Part shown: positions 1 through 9,389 of the stretch, in pieces
How the letters are laid out: every line of letters begins with the position of its first letter
Position numbering within the stretch: position 1 is the first letter of the stretch
Assembly (NCBI GenBank): GCA_023381355.1
Contig: JAMCUL010000016.1
Span: forward strand, 1 to 40,243
Direction: 5' to 3'
DNA: 40,243 bases
Source of the DNA: Thermoplasmatota archaeon
GTDB lineage: Archaea; Thermoplasmatota; Thermoplasmata; Thermoplasmatales; Thermoplasmataceae
Position numbers and translations under genes: made by a program
The notes under the pieces: generated by a model
Told to the model about the DNA's origin: nothing
Seen by the model: only the letters and a program-made list of their open reading frames with translations
Databases searched by the model: none

Positions 1-367
1 AATTATTCCAGTACTTTCTCCTCACTGCGGTGGAATACTTGCATGTGTGGATCATGAAGGAATCAATTGCTGCAATTGTTCCCATGGAATAAGTCATGGC
101 AATGTGACTGCTTATTGCATGGATATCGAATGAACGGGCTCTTCTTGATAATGTCTGGAATGAGGATAATTTCCTTACACCTATCATTTTCATATATTCC
201 TCATGGTTTCTGAGGAATATACCTGAAGATCTGTATGAGATATTGAATATCTGCAATAGCACAAGTATCTTCAATATTTGCCTGTCAATATACTTTCTCT
301 TTCTTTCATCAATGGAAACCATATTGTCTATGATCTGCATAATCATTGGGATATGCTTGTCCGGCAT
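1..367 (-). CDS. IS5-like transposase, N-terminal part, cut by window edge
   Basis: The minus strand is open from an ATG at 367 to the left edge (about 122 codons), with an in-frame stop just upstream at 377-379. The product begins MPDKHIPMIMQIIDNM and continues with a helical segment that includes SSFQTLSRRARSFD. It then reaches AAIDSFMI, which fits the first catalytic Asp of a DDE transposase. The layout (basic helical N-terminus, then the first Asp near residue 105) resembles IS5-family transposases of Thermoplasmatales. The rest lies outside the window, so I cannot tell whether the gene is intact. No terminal inverted repeat could be fixed upstream of 367. Confidence 0.6.
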   Translation of the reverse strand, partial: MPDKHIPMIMQIIDNMVSIDERKRKYIDRQILKILVLLQIFNISYRSSGIFLRNHEEYMKMIGVRKLSSFQTLSRRARSFDIHAISSHIAMTYSMGTIAAIDSFMIHTCKYSTAVRRKYWNN

Positions 368-648
368 ATCCCGTAATTATGAATTTGTAGATAATGTTAG
401 ACGTCTGTCTGACTATTCATAAAATGTGAGACACCCTATTGATATATAGTAAATGGAATATTTCCTTGCGTATATCTCGGCCTCCCTCTGATTTGGATCA
501 TACTGACAAGTTGCGAAAAATGAATAAAAACGAGCAATCAAATGCGAAGAAAGACAGTTTTCAAACGGTTTGATTACAGTTTCTTTGCGATTTCTCTGGT
601 GCGGAAAGAGATTGAGGCGATCCCCTTAATACTGGACACATTTTGAAG

Positions 649-707
649 TGAGATTATGTTTGATTATTAACCTGCAATACAATGTCTCCCAATTGCCATA
701 ATCTCAC
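649..707. repeat. Inverted repeat, 11-bp arms
   Basis: GTGAGATTATG at 649-659 is the exact reverse complement of CATAATCTCAC at 697-707, with 37 bp between the arms. It lies in a gene-free stretch near IS debris. It could be a hairpin or the remnant of element ends. Confidence 0.5.
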
Positions 708-921
708 TCCATTCCAAGGGTAATCATGTGATTCTTTTGATGGATCTCTGTCATAATTTCAGTGAATATGATTATGTCATTGCCAAGTAATTAATATCCC
801 TAAATAAGCAAATTTTCATCCTTTACCGCATTCAGCATGCATGATTCTAAGGTTAATCATGCTCACAAATAAACTGTCCAAACTTATAGGGGGCAGATCA
901 ATGGAACGATTCCATATATTG

Positions 922-984
922 TTACACAAAATTCGGGATACTATCATTTCGTTTGTTCTTACACAAAATTCGGGATACTATCAT
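922..984. repeat. Two perfect 26-bp direct repeats, 37-bp period
   Basis: The 26-bp unit beginning TTACACAAAATTCGGG and ending ACTATCAT occurs at 922-947 and again, unchanged, at 959-984, separated by 11 bp. The spacer is too short and the copies too few for a CRISPR. A tandem duplication, a protein-binding iteron, or debris of mobile-element insertion are all possible. Confidence 0.8.
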
Positions 985-1205
985 ACAAAAACCCTAGATA
1001 AATGCAGATTAAAGTGGAACCATTAAATGGCAGAAAATGGTAAATTTAGATGAGCGTTCACAACAAACAGATTTACAGAAAACGGCTAAATTACGTGTTC
1101 TATGATATACTAATAAAAATAAGATGTAAAATCACGAATTCACTTATAATGAAATAATGTTTTGAATAATTATGGAAATTTGATGTTTCCTCTTCTTTAT
1201 TTTAT

Positions 1206-4200
1206 TTACTTTAACTTTCTTATGTATACGATCACAGCGGATGCAGTTACTATGACTGCAATAAATCCACCTATTACATAGTATATGTCATCTGAGTTTT
1301 GTGCTGGTACTTTTTCGAGATTTGCACTTATGTTTACTGTTTGTCCGGGTTGTAATGTGAAGTTCCTGTATACCGGAATATATCCCTTTTCTGATATCTC
1401 AACTGAATAGGTTCCTGCGGTTGTCTTATACATGAACTTGCCTGAGGTTACTGTGAAGTTTTCGCCGTTAACTGTTACATTGACATTTGTCTGGTTAAAT
1501 GAACCAACTATGTATGCATAGTGTTCAAAGGAGAGTGTTACTGTGATATCCTTCCCATTGATGTTAACTACACTACTGGTCACACCAGTTGTGTAATAAC
1601 TAGATGAGTTCATTATACTGTATTTGAAGAATGTTCCATTGGTTCCAAAAATTGTAAATGATAATCCTGAGATTGTGTGTGTAAATCCGTTTATGTCAAC
1701 ATTCCAGGACTGACCTGATTCTATTCCTGTTTCTGTGAACGTTACTGAATATGTTACCAATGAGAATGATATTGCTTCTGATTTTGATGAACCACTAACC
1801 TTAACTGATCCTGAATATACATTTGGAGAAAAGTAATGATCAGATGTTGAGATCGTATAGGTATATGTTCCATTTGGAAGTGATAGGGAATACGATGATC
1901 CGGTTATTGCTCCTGAATCAATTCCATTTGATAGATTCACATACCATGTGTTTCCTGAAGGTAGATTGGACTCCGTGAATGTTACTGAATATGTTACCAA
2001 TGAGAATGATATTGACACAAATGCAGACTTACCCGAAACTGTTACCGATCCTGAGTAAGCACCTGGAGCATATTCATGATCAGATGTTGATACTGTGTAT
2101 GTGTATGATCCATTGACAAGTGAGAATGTGTAAGATGATCCGGTTATTGCACCTGAATCCGTTCCATTTGATAGATTCACATACCATGTGTTTCCTGAAG
2201 GTAGATTGGACTCCGTGAATGTTACTGAATATGTTACCAATGAGAATGATATTGCTTCTGATTTTGATGAACCACTAACCTTAACTGATCCTGAATATAC
2301 ATTTGGAGAAAAGTAATGATCAGATGTTGATACTGTGTATGTGTATGATCCATTGACAAGTGAGAATGTGTAAGATGTTCCTGTTATTGCTCCTGAATCA
2401 ATTCCATTTGATAGATTCACATACCATGTGTTTCCTGATGGCAATCCTGTTTCTGTGAATGTTACTGAATATGTTACCAATGAGAATGATATTGCTTCTG
2501 ATTTTGATGAACCACTAACCTTAACTGATCCTGAATATACATTTGGAGAAAAGTAATGATCAGATGTTGAGATCGTATAGGTATATGTTCCGTTTGGTAA
2601 GGATAGTGAATATGATGTTCCTGTTATTGCTCCTGAATCAATTCCATTTGATAGATTCACATACCATGTGTTTCCTGAAGGTAGATTGGACTCCGTGAAT
2701 GTTACTGAATATGGCATTCCGAAGTAAAATGAAAAGCTAATATTTGTCCCATTTACTGTGAATGATGATGATTTAATATTCGGTTTGTATGCTTTATCAC
2801 TCGTGGAAACTGTGTAAGTGTACGCACCATTTGGAAGTGATAGGGAATACGATGATCCTGTGATTGCACCTGAATCCGTTCCGTTTGATAGATTCACATA
2901 CCATGTTGTCCCTGATGGCAATCCTGTTTCTGTGAATGTTACTGAATATGTTATCTGAGAGAACTGTACTGATTCTGAAACTGCTGATCCATTAACAGTT
3001 GCAGATCCTGTATATGCAGTAGGTTTGTATTCATGATTGGATGTTGCTATTTCGTATGTGTATGTTCCATTTGGAAGTGATAGGGAATACGATGATCCGG
3101 TTATTGCACCTGAATCTATTTCATTGCTGAGATTCACATACCATGTTGTCCCTGATGGCAATCCTGATTCTTCAAACGTAACTCCATAAGTTATTATATT
3201 GAAATTGCTTAAATTTAGATCCCATGTTCCAAATAATAGATTTGAGAAAGAACCCGCACTAATGAATATGCTACTATTGAATTCAGAGGCGCTAAATATT
3301 GAACCAAAGTGGCTATCCATCTTTAAATAATTTGACGAGAAGGCTGAGGAGAAATTAGAATTGTATGATTTGTATTCGAGTGCAAATGTGTCACCTGATG
3401 ATGTTTCGTCGCCTAAGATCAGTGCATTACCGCCATAAAGAATCGCGTACTGGTAATTCATACCACTATTTTTAGTAATCATGCTTCCTAGAGTGATAAG
3501 ATTATGATCTGCGCTATACCCAATTTCTTCTAATTGATCATAATCTATACCCGTGGAGCCAAACATACATAAATAGGTACCATTTGCTACCATAAAATCG
3601 AAGCGATATGGAGAATACTGACCTTGGAGTGGATTAAAATTCCCTGTAACATTACTACCCTTTATATTCATATAATTATCGTGATAATAAGAAACCCAAA
3701 TTCCGCCCTGGTATTTATACGCTATATATGTGTACCCTGCAGAATATGCCGTCTGACCACCACTGACACCTGAGAGCCAGGCTGGAAAATCAGAGCTAAG
3801 GTTTGTTACTTTATTATAAGTGGTGTTATAATAGTATAAAAGTGGCAAACCTTTAGTTGTGGTTTCCATTATTCCTTCAACTATAAATCCACCATTCGTT
3901 GGGGAAACTGAAAATAGCGTAGCGTTTTCGGAGAGACCTTTGGCAAATGAGGAAGTAACATTATCAACGCTGTTATTTGATGGGTAATAAAGGTAAGCAA
4001 TTATCCCTTCCTCAGGAAAATAATCTTGTCCAACCATCAAAAACTCATTGTCCTGAAATGCCCCACTTATTAGGAAACCGCTATTTTCTATTGTTCCGTT
4101 TGTGTAAATACCTGTTTTATTATAAAAAACAAATCCATTCCCTCCAACTGTCATTATTCCGCCATCACCCTGAACGCTCTGAGAGTTCCAGTATCTTGGA

Positions 4201-5627
4201 TAATCCATATAACCGGTGGATGATATCAATGATGGTATACTTTTCATTCCTGTTGTTAGGTTATATTCAATTATAGTTGGATTTCCTGGAATACCAGCGT
4301 TATAGGCCGAAATGTAGAAATTCCCTTTCCATGATGTGGCACCATTAATTGGGAAATTTGATGAGAAGTTGTCCGTTATATTTTCAAATTTTAATGAATT
4401 GACATTCAATAGGATTTCATAATCATAACTGTATGACTGATTCATTTCAGTATAATTTTGATTATAATCTTCCATGTACAAAAAAGTGAAATTACCAACA
4501 AGTGAATCACCATTACCATTAAAAGTCCCAAATATAGAATTATTTGGCACGGGAGGTGAATAAGAACTAAAGTTGCCCGAAGTCATGTTGAAAACGCTCA
4601 GGTTATAACCCAGAGATGCAAATGAGGCATTTGCTCCATTATCGGCGATATAAAAATAATACCTCTCTCCAAACAAGAAAATTTTGTTTCCATGTTGAAA
4701 CATTTTTGAGATTGCCTCCCCGTAATTGTTATTTCTTTCGTTTAAGATGCCCCATTTTTTAAGCAAGGTGTATTTATTTGTTGAAAGGTTGATTGAACCA
4801 AAAGCATAATACATACTTTCATTTTTATAAATTGAGCCTCCTAAAAATAGTAAACCCTGATAGGTGATTATATCACAAGTGCTAAAATAAGTGGGTATAT
4901 TTGCAAGCTTTGTGAGATTATAGTCCAGTGTACCATTTTCATAAAAAGCCAAAAGATAGGTACTGTTTTCTGAGATATAGTTCAAATATATCATATCACC
5001 AATTGTTGATACTATGCCTACCATTGATGTGTTAATTGACCTTAGGTCGATTTCTTTATAACCATTAAAATTTATAATATAAAATATAATCTGCCCTTCA
5101 TTGCTTGATGTTAAATTTTTTGCCTCTAAGAGATAACCGTTATTTAGACTATATACATTGCATATATCATCATTCTTAATGTCAAAAGTATGAACACTAT
5201 TTCCATTAAATATCGAAACAAGGGAATAACTATAATTTCCCAACTCTGGCACATACAATATACTTGAGGAATTTGAGATCATATAGCCAATACCCAAAAT
5301 GGTTCTGTTGAAATTATTCTCATAATAAGAGCTGAGGTTTGTGAAAAGACTTGAATTTAATTTATTCCCTTGAGTGTCTGTGATAAATTTATTATTGCTA
5401 ATCGGAAAATTATCCATTCTATTATGTACGTTGTTCACATTTCTAATATCCAGTTTTTTACTCGACTCAACATTTAAGGGAAAAATTTTTAGACGTTTTA
5501 ACTGTCCATTTGTATTTTTAGGAGTATAGGCATTAGATACAGATTTGTCCCAAACAAAACCCGTAGAAGATGCTCCTAAGAAAAGTACCAATATAAGAAC
5601 AACCACAAACTGATTTACTTTAGACAT
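1206..5627 (-). CDS. Giant surface protein: N-terminal beta-rich domain, GLPSG-type repeats, PEGA-like domain, C-terminal anchor
   Basis: A 1473-aa predicted surface-anchored protein. Residues about 6-25 are a hydrophobic signal/anchor segment, and residues about 1448-1469 a C-terminal membrane helix followed by RKLK, so most of the chain should be outside the cell. Residues about 40-810 are rich in Gly, Asn, Ser and Tyr with many N-x-S/T sequons, which fits an N-glycosylated beta structure. Residues about 812-1297 are six repeats of about 80 aa (YSVTFTESNLPSGNTWYVNL type), a seventh diverged copy follows, then a PEGA-like domain (about 1366-1440). Such repeats are common in extracellular proteins of Thermoplasmata. 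The ATG at 5627 lies about 21 bp downstream of a TATA box, so a leaderless mRNA is likely. The ligand or function is unknown; adhesion or a cell-coat role is an inference. It is flanked by IS debris. Confidence 0.85.
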   Translation of the reverse strand: MSKVNQFVVVLILVLFLGASSTGFVWDKSVSNAYTPKNTNGQLKRLKIFPLNVESSKKLDIRNVNNVHNRMDNFPISNNKFITDTQGNKLNSSLFTNLSSYYENNFNRTILGIGYMISNSSSILYVPELGNYSYSLVSIFNGNSVHTFDIKNDDICNVYSLNNGYLLEAKNLTSSNEGQIIFYIINFNGYKEIDLRSINTSMVGIVSTIGDMIYLNYISENSTYLLAFYENGTLDYNLTKLANIPTYFSTCDIITYQGLLFLGGSIYKNESMYYAFGSINLSTNKYTLLKKWGILNERNNNYGEAISKMFQHGNKIFLFGERYYFYIADNGANASFASLGYNLSVFNMTSGNFSSYSPPVPNNSIFGTFNGNGDSLVGNFTFLYMEDYNQNYTEMNQSYSYDYEILLNVNSLKFENITDNFSSNFPINGATSWKGNFYISAYNAGIPGNPTIIEYNLTTGMKSIPSLISSTGYMDYPRYWNSQSVQGDGGIMTVGGNGFVFYNKTGIYTNGTIENSGFLISGAFQDNEFLMVGQDYFPEEGIIAYLYYPSNNSVDNVTSSFAKGLSENATLFSVSPTNGGFIVEGIMETTTKGLPLLYYYNTTYNKVTNLSSDFPAWLSGVSGGQTAYSAGYTYIAYKYQGGIWVSYYHDNYMNIKGSNVTGNFNPLQGQYSPYRFDFMVANGTYLCMFGSTGIDYDQLEEIGYSADHNLITLGSMITKNSGMNYQYAILYGGNALILGDETSSGDTFALEYKSYNSNFSSAFSSNYLKMDSHFGSIFSASEFNSSIFISAGSFSNLLFGTWDLNLSNFNIITYGVTFEESGLPSGTTWYVNLSNEIDSGAITGSSYSLSLPNGTYTYEIATSNHEYKPTAYTGSATVNGSAVSESVQFSQITYSVTFTETGLPSGTTWYVNLSNGTDSGAITGSSYSLSLPNGAYTYTVSTSDKAYKPNIKSSSFTVNGTNISFSFYFGMPYSVTFTESNLPSGNTWYVNLSNGIDSGAITGTSYSLSLPNGTYTYTISTSDHYFSPNVYSGSVKVSGSSKSEAISFSLVTYSVTFTETGLPSGNTWYVNLSNGIDSGAITGTSYTFSLVNGSYTYTVSTSDHYFSPNVYSGSVKVSGSSKSEAISFSLVTYSVTFTESNLPSGNTWYVNLSNGTDSGAITGSSYTFSLVNGSYTYTVSTSDHEYAPGAYSGSVTVSGKSAFVSISFSLVTYSVTFTESNLPSGNTWYVNLSNGIDSGAITGSSYSLSLPNGTYTYTISTSDHYFSPNVYSGSVKVSGSSKSEAISFSLVTYSVTFTETGIESGQSWNVDINGFTHTISGLSFTIFGTNGTFFKYSIMNSSSYYTTGVTSSVVNINGKDITVTLSFEHYAYIVGSFNQTNVNVTVNGENFTVTSGKFMYKTTAGTYSVEISEKGYIPVYRNFTLQPGQTVNISANLEKVPAQNSDDIYYVIGGFIAVIVTASAVIVYIRKLK
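1741..3190 (-). repeat. Near-identical 240-bp tandem repeats inside the surface protein gene
   Basis: The start of each unit recurs at 1741, 1981, 2221, 2461 and 2701 (exactly 240 bp apart) and then near 2938 (237 bp). Copies at 1741, 2221 and 2461 are identical over long stretches, including silent positions. Exact DNA identity points to recent duplication or gene conversion and makes copy-number change by recombination likely. Confidence 0.9.
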
Positions 5628-5643
5628 ATTTAAAGAATATTTC

Positions 5644-5652
5644 TATATATAT
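5644..5652 (-). promoter_or_regulatory. TATA box of the surface protein gene
   Basis: Alternating TA run centred about 21 bp upstream of the ATG at 5627. The spacing fits an archaeal TATA box giving a leaderless or nearly leaderless transcript. Confidence 0.55.
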
Positions 5653-5719
5653 GAAATCTTCTGTTAATGGAAGGTTGCGAATTAAAGAACTTTTATAATT
5701 CCCAACTCGCTAACTCTTA

Positions 5720-7335
5720 GGTATCTAAACTCGCTTAAATTAACACATACTACTTTAATCTCATGAACCAGTGAAACATAGTACCAGATCAAATATTTGA
5801 TCATTTCATTCTTAATACTACGATATTCTGCCAATCTTCCATTTCAGCCATTTCCAGTGGAAACATGTAAATGGTATTAACAAGTGTACTAACACACATG
5901 TTCCATGATCGACAGTGCACCTGAAGCAGTTAGGAAAACATATCTCAAGATGAAAGGAGAGCATGGAAAGAATCTGGAACTGAAAGTGATCGGAGGGAAT
6001 ATTACCTGTATGTTGCAAGGGGAATATGGGACAAAAAGAAAAAGAAGTCAGTGAAGAAGACTGTGCTCATGGGATCAACAGATGAAAATGGAACATACAG
6101 GGAGAAGAGGACAAAAAGAATGTTCTCCTCTACCATGATATATGAATATGGAAATTCACAATTAGCATGGAATCTTGCACAGGACATGTACACGATCATG
6201 GAGAAGTATCCATACAGAGACCAGATCATTGCAATGGCCATGGTGAAGGCAATTGATCCAATGCCTCTGAGAATGATTGCATAAAGATACCAGAAGCTCT
6301 ACATATCCAGATCATTGAAACCTGATCTTGATCCTGGTGAACTATCAAGAATACTGGGATATGTGGGCAATCATCTTCCTGATCTGTATGATATGTTCAG
6401 GAAGCTCATGGAACCCGGCGGTTTTCTCTTTTATGATATGACATAAATCATATCATACTCGAAGAACCTGAAGCCTGCCGAAAAAGGATACAATCCTGAT
6501 CATGCACATGAGAACCAGGCCACCGTAATAATGGCTTTCTCTGTGAAGTCATGGATACCTGTTGCAGTTGATGTGTTCTACGGATCAGTAAAGGACATCA
6601 AGTCTCCTGGATATTTCATGGATCGATTCCATGACGGGAATATTGGTTTCATCATGGATCGAGGTCTTTTCTCAGAAACCATAATCAGGGATCTTAGAAA
6701 AATGAGGATGCATTACATTGTCCCATTGAGAAGGAATTCCACACTTGTTCCATACAATGTGAAATTCGATTCAGCATTCATGTACAACGGAAGACCCATA
6801 CAATCCTCAAGGTTAGGATATATTTACGTGTTTCAGGATCCATTGATGAGGGCAGAGGAGGAATCATCCATTTTGAGAGATGTTGCATCCTCCGTAAAGG
6901 ATATGGAATATTTCCATGATAAGAAGAATCTGCTGGGTGTTTTTGCAATAATATCTGATCTTGATCGGAATCCATCAGAAATATGCGAACAGTACAAGTC
7001 AAGGGAAGAGGTTGAACAGGTGTTCGATACAATGAAGGGTGATCTTGAATCAGACAGGTCATATCTCAGGGACAATGAGAAGGTGAAGGGATTCTTCTTC
7101 ATCATGTTTCTCGCATTGAGGATAAGATTCCATATACTGAAGGTGTTGAAGGAACATGATCTGCTGGGAAAGATGTCTGTGAACGAGATCATCTTTGAAC
7201 TTTCAAAGATGGAGAGGATTGTTGAAAAGAAAGGTACAGAATACTTTGCTGCAGTTCCGAAAAAGGTTGAAAGGATTGCTGAGCTGTTCAAAGACATGAT
7301 ACCTATGGGTTAAATTAGGGGGGAGTTTAGGTAAC
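5720..7335 (+). mobile_element. Decayed IS1634/IS4-type insertion sequence
   Basis: The candidate left end GGTATCTAAACTCGCT (5720-5735) matches 12 of 16 positions of the reverse complement of the candidate right end (7320-7335). The ends bracket the broken transposase and give an element of about 1.6 kb, a normal size for this family. The right end begins a few bases after the transposase stop, as expected. I could not identify a convincing target-site duplication, so the exact boundaries are tentative. Confidence 0.5.
5905..7313 (+). pseudogene. IS1634/IS4-type DDE transposase, inactivated
   Basis: The transposase reads from an ATG at 5905, changes frame near 5996-6002, then runs in the frame of 6051-7313 with two internal stops (6282-6284 and 6444-6446). 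The second stop falls right after YDMT, the site of the first catalytic Asp. The distal open part (6531-7313, 260 codons) keeps the second Asp motif GFIMDRGLFSE and the Glu motif SREEVEQVFDTMKGDL, followed by the C-terminal helical region. One frameshift and two stops mean no full-length transposase is made, although the 260-codon distal frame could still be translated. Homology is clear from the motifs; the assignment to the IS1634 branch rather than another IS4 group is less certain. Confidence 0.8.
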
Positions 7336-7425
7336 AACTGAAATTCCTCAATAGATTGTCCTGATTGATCCAGTATCATTGGTTATTCAAACGTTTGTTT
7401 TGACTGGGATGTTATGTTTGCCCAA

Positions 7426-7436
7426 CCTAAAAATAC
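7426..7436 (+). promoter_or_regulatory. TATA box of the LOG-family gene
   Basis: CCTAAAAATAC centred about 26 bp before the ATG at 7457. It supports that ATG as the start instead of the in-frame TTG at 7379. Confidence 0.5.
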
Positions 7437-7456
7437 TGCGATATAATCAGTTCAGG

Positions 7457-7978
7457 ATGAGGACAAGTTTTTACATTGGGGTTATAGGCGGAGCCAACCC
7501 ACAGGAGAAATACCTTGATATTGCGTATAAGGTAGGCAAATTACTGGCAGAATCAAAATGCGTTGTTGTATGTGGTGGACTGAATGGAGTGATGAGGGAA
7601 GTCGCAAGGGGAGCCCACGAGAATGGAGGGGTTACGATTGGAATACTCCCCGGTTTCACCAGAAAGATGGAAAATGAATTTCTCACTTACTCAATCCCAT
7701 CAGGAATGGGATATGCCCGGAATTTTCTTATAACAAGAGCTTCTGATGCACTCATAGCAATAGACGGCTCAAACGGTACCATATCTGAGGAATCCTTTGG
7801 TATCAGTGAGGGGAAGGATGTTATAAGCCTTGGAAGTTTGCCTCTTAACAGGACAAGGCAGAAAGAGGGGAATTTCTATCCAGTTGAGACACCTGAGGAA
7901 GCCATAAAGAGGGCATTAACCTCTGCAGAAGAGTATAGAAAAAGGGCAAAAGAGTATTTTACTGAGTTTGATTCCTGA
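7457..7978 (+). CDS. TIGR00725/LOG-like (SLOG superfamily) nucleotide-binding protein
   Basis: A 173-aa Rossmann-like protein. The sequence opens with YIGVIGGANPQEKY, then VVVCGGLNGVMREVARGA, the Gly-rich nucleotide-binding turn of the family. GSNGTISEESFGISEGKDVI takes the place of the PGGxGTxxE motif of LOG phosphoribohydrolases. LOG enzymes release cytokinin-type bases from nucleoside monophosphates, but the TIGR00725 branch has no settled reaction, and the altered PGG motif argues against copying the LOG activity. The start at 7457 is chosen because it puts the conserved strand at the N-terminus and has a TATA box at 7426-7436; an upstream in-frame TTG at 7379 would add 26 unconserved residues. 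Its 3' end overlaps the convergent thiI gene by 20 bp. Confidence 0.75.
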   Translation: MRTSFYIGVIGGANPQEKYLDIAYKVGKLLAESKCVVVCGGLNGVMREVARGAHENGGVTIGILPGFTRKMENEFLTYSIPSGMGYARNFLITRASDALIAIDGSNGTISEESFGISEGKDVISLGSLPLNRTRQKEGNFYPVETPEEAIKRALTSAEEYRKRAKEYFTEFDS

Positions 7979-9389
7979 TTCTGTCAATTTTTGTATAGAA
8001 CGCACTGTATCCCATTTCCCTCAGCCTAGCAGCAACGTGGGCACTCTGAAGGCCCTTCTGGCAATAAAGTATGATGCTGCCCTTATTTTCCATTTCCCTG
8101 ACCTTTTCAAAAACCTGATCCATCTGCACATTAATGGAACCTGGATGATGCCACTGTTTATATGACAGCCTGTCCCTAAGGTCAATGACAGTGTCGCCAT
8201 CTTCAATAACATCTTTCTCATAGTTCTGATCAGATGTATTCAACAGAGAATCTATCTGCGAACCTCTTAGTTTATGGATTTCACCTCTGGAAGGAAAATA
8301 ATCGTAAAGATTATCCATGTCCTGCTGCAATTCTTCACGTTTTATATGTGTAATTGGAACCTCGCCAAACAGGGAACAGAACTCCCCAAAATCGTCATTG
8401 CTAAAAGTGCCTATTTTTCGTGATATCTGGATAATCTCATCCTTGTCCAGACCGATCAGTGGACGGTGAACCGGGATTTCCATCATCCTGCTAAGTTGCA
8501 TGAGGTTCTCAGGAGTCTGGGATGATACCTGCCCGGATGATTCCCCGGTAATTATGCCGTAACATCCAGTTTCTTTGGCTAATTTCTCCCCAATGTTGTA
8601 CATGATCTTCTTGAAGCTCACATTTGAAAATTTCATCTTTCCTTTGGAGAGGTATTGATCTACAAGCCTTCCAGCGTCTACAATGTAAATTATAGGATCG
8701 TAACCAAAGTACCAGTTATCATAGAGGGATTTAGCATTCCTGAGGAACTGCCTGGCATCCAGTGGATACGCCAGTGAAACAAATATCATGTCAACTGGTG
8801 ATCCACGCTTAAGCATCATCCAGACAGCAACGGGGGAATCAATTCCGCCAGAAACCAGGGCAGTCAATTTTGCCTCGCTTCCCAGTGGTAAACCTCCCGG
8901 GCCATCGATTCTATCCCTGATTATATATGCAGAGTTTCCCCTCACTTCAATGTTTATCTGAATTTCTGGATTGGACAGATCAACCCCCCTTGATTCCATA
9001 TATATAGAGTCAGCAACCGCCCTGCTCAGCTCGATGGATGTAAAAGGATGATTTCCTGTTCTTCTTGTAGAGACTGCAAATGTTTTGCCCCTGACCTTAT
9101 CAAGAAACATGGTCTTCACAGCATCCACAATCCTGTCCATACTTCCGGATTCAACAAGATTCACTTCGGAAAACGACTTGATTCCCATTACCCTTGAAAG
9201 ACACTTGATGGATGAGTTTCGATCATTGCTATAAGCAAATATCCGCCCCCGTTCAGCTTTCACATCTACCTCCAGACCCATCATCTTATGGGAGATCTTA
9301 ATATTCCTTACAAGCCGGGTCTCCATATCCTTTCTGGTTTTCTGGCCTTTAAGCCCAATTTCAGAATATCTTACCAGGAAAATATTCAT
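7959..9389 (-). CDS. thiI: tRNA 4-thiouridine synthase ThiI with C-terminal rhodanese domain
   Basis: A 476-aa sulfurtransferase for s4U in tRNA, possibly also supplying sulfur for thiazole synthesis. Order of parts: N-terminal ferredoxin-like/THUMP region (about 1-165), PP-loop adenylation domain with SGGIDS at 180-185 and a conserved FCSLFGE Cys at 338, then a rhodanese domain (about 390-470) with active-site loop YCQKGLQSA, Cys443. Cys338 and Cys443 fit the pair that forms the resolving disulfide in bacterial ThiI. To my knowledge most archaeal ThiI proteins lack the rhodanese part, so this bacterial-like architecture is notable. Its ATG overlaps the stop of the upstream chlorite-dismutase-like gene by 4 bp (ATGA), so the two are probably translated together. 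Confidence 0.92.
   Translation of the reverse strand: MNIFLVRYSEIGLKGQKTRKDMETRLVRNIKISHKMMGLEVDVKAERGRIFAYSNDRNSSIKCLSRVMGIKSFSEVNLVESGSMDRIVDAVKTMFLDKVRGKTFAVSTRRTGNHPFTSIELSRAVADSIYMESRGVDLSNPEIQINIEVRGNSAYIIRDRIDGPGGLPLGSEAKLTALVSGGIDSPVAVWMMLKRGSPVDMIFVSLAYPLDARQFLRNAKSLYDNWYFGYDPIIYIVDAGRLVDQYLSKGKMKFSNVSFKKIMYNIGEKLAKETGCYGIITGESSGQVSSQTPENLMQLSRMMEIPVHRPLIGLDKDEIIQISRKIGTFSNDDFGEFCSLFGEVPITHIKREELQQDMDNLYDYFPSRGEIHKLRGSQIDSLLNTSDQNYEKDVIEDGDTVIDLRDRLSYKQWHHPGSINVQMDQVFEKVREMENKGSIILYCQKGLQSAHVAARLREMGYSAFYTKIDRIRNQTQ

Larger units (their letters stand above)
368..1205. other. Non-coding stretch with short repeats
   Basis: About 840 bp without a convincing gene. It probably contains the upstream end of the IS5-like element. 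It holds an 11-bp inverted repeat (649-659 with 697-707) and a perfect 26-bp direct repeat (922-947 and 959-984). The longest open frame, on the plus strand at 841-1026, encodes a protein that is partly the translated repeat and shows no family features, so I do not call it. Confidence 0.6.

Noticed and set aside
922-984. CRISPR-like repeat pair
   Set aside because: Only two units, with an 11-bp spacer; real arrays have spacers of about 30-45 bp, and no cas gene is in the window.
841-1026. 61-aa plus-strand frame
   Set aside because: Largely the translated 26-bp repeat; no family features, no TATA box at a suitable distance.
3977-4276. 99-aa plus-strand frame inside the surface protein gene
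   Set aside because: Lies wholly antisense to a long, clearly coding gene; composition of a shadow frame.
6778-7297. Minus-strand frames antisense to the transposase
   Set aside because: Shadows of the transposase frame, which carries the DDE motifs.
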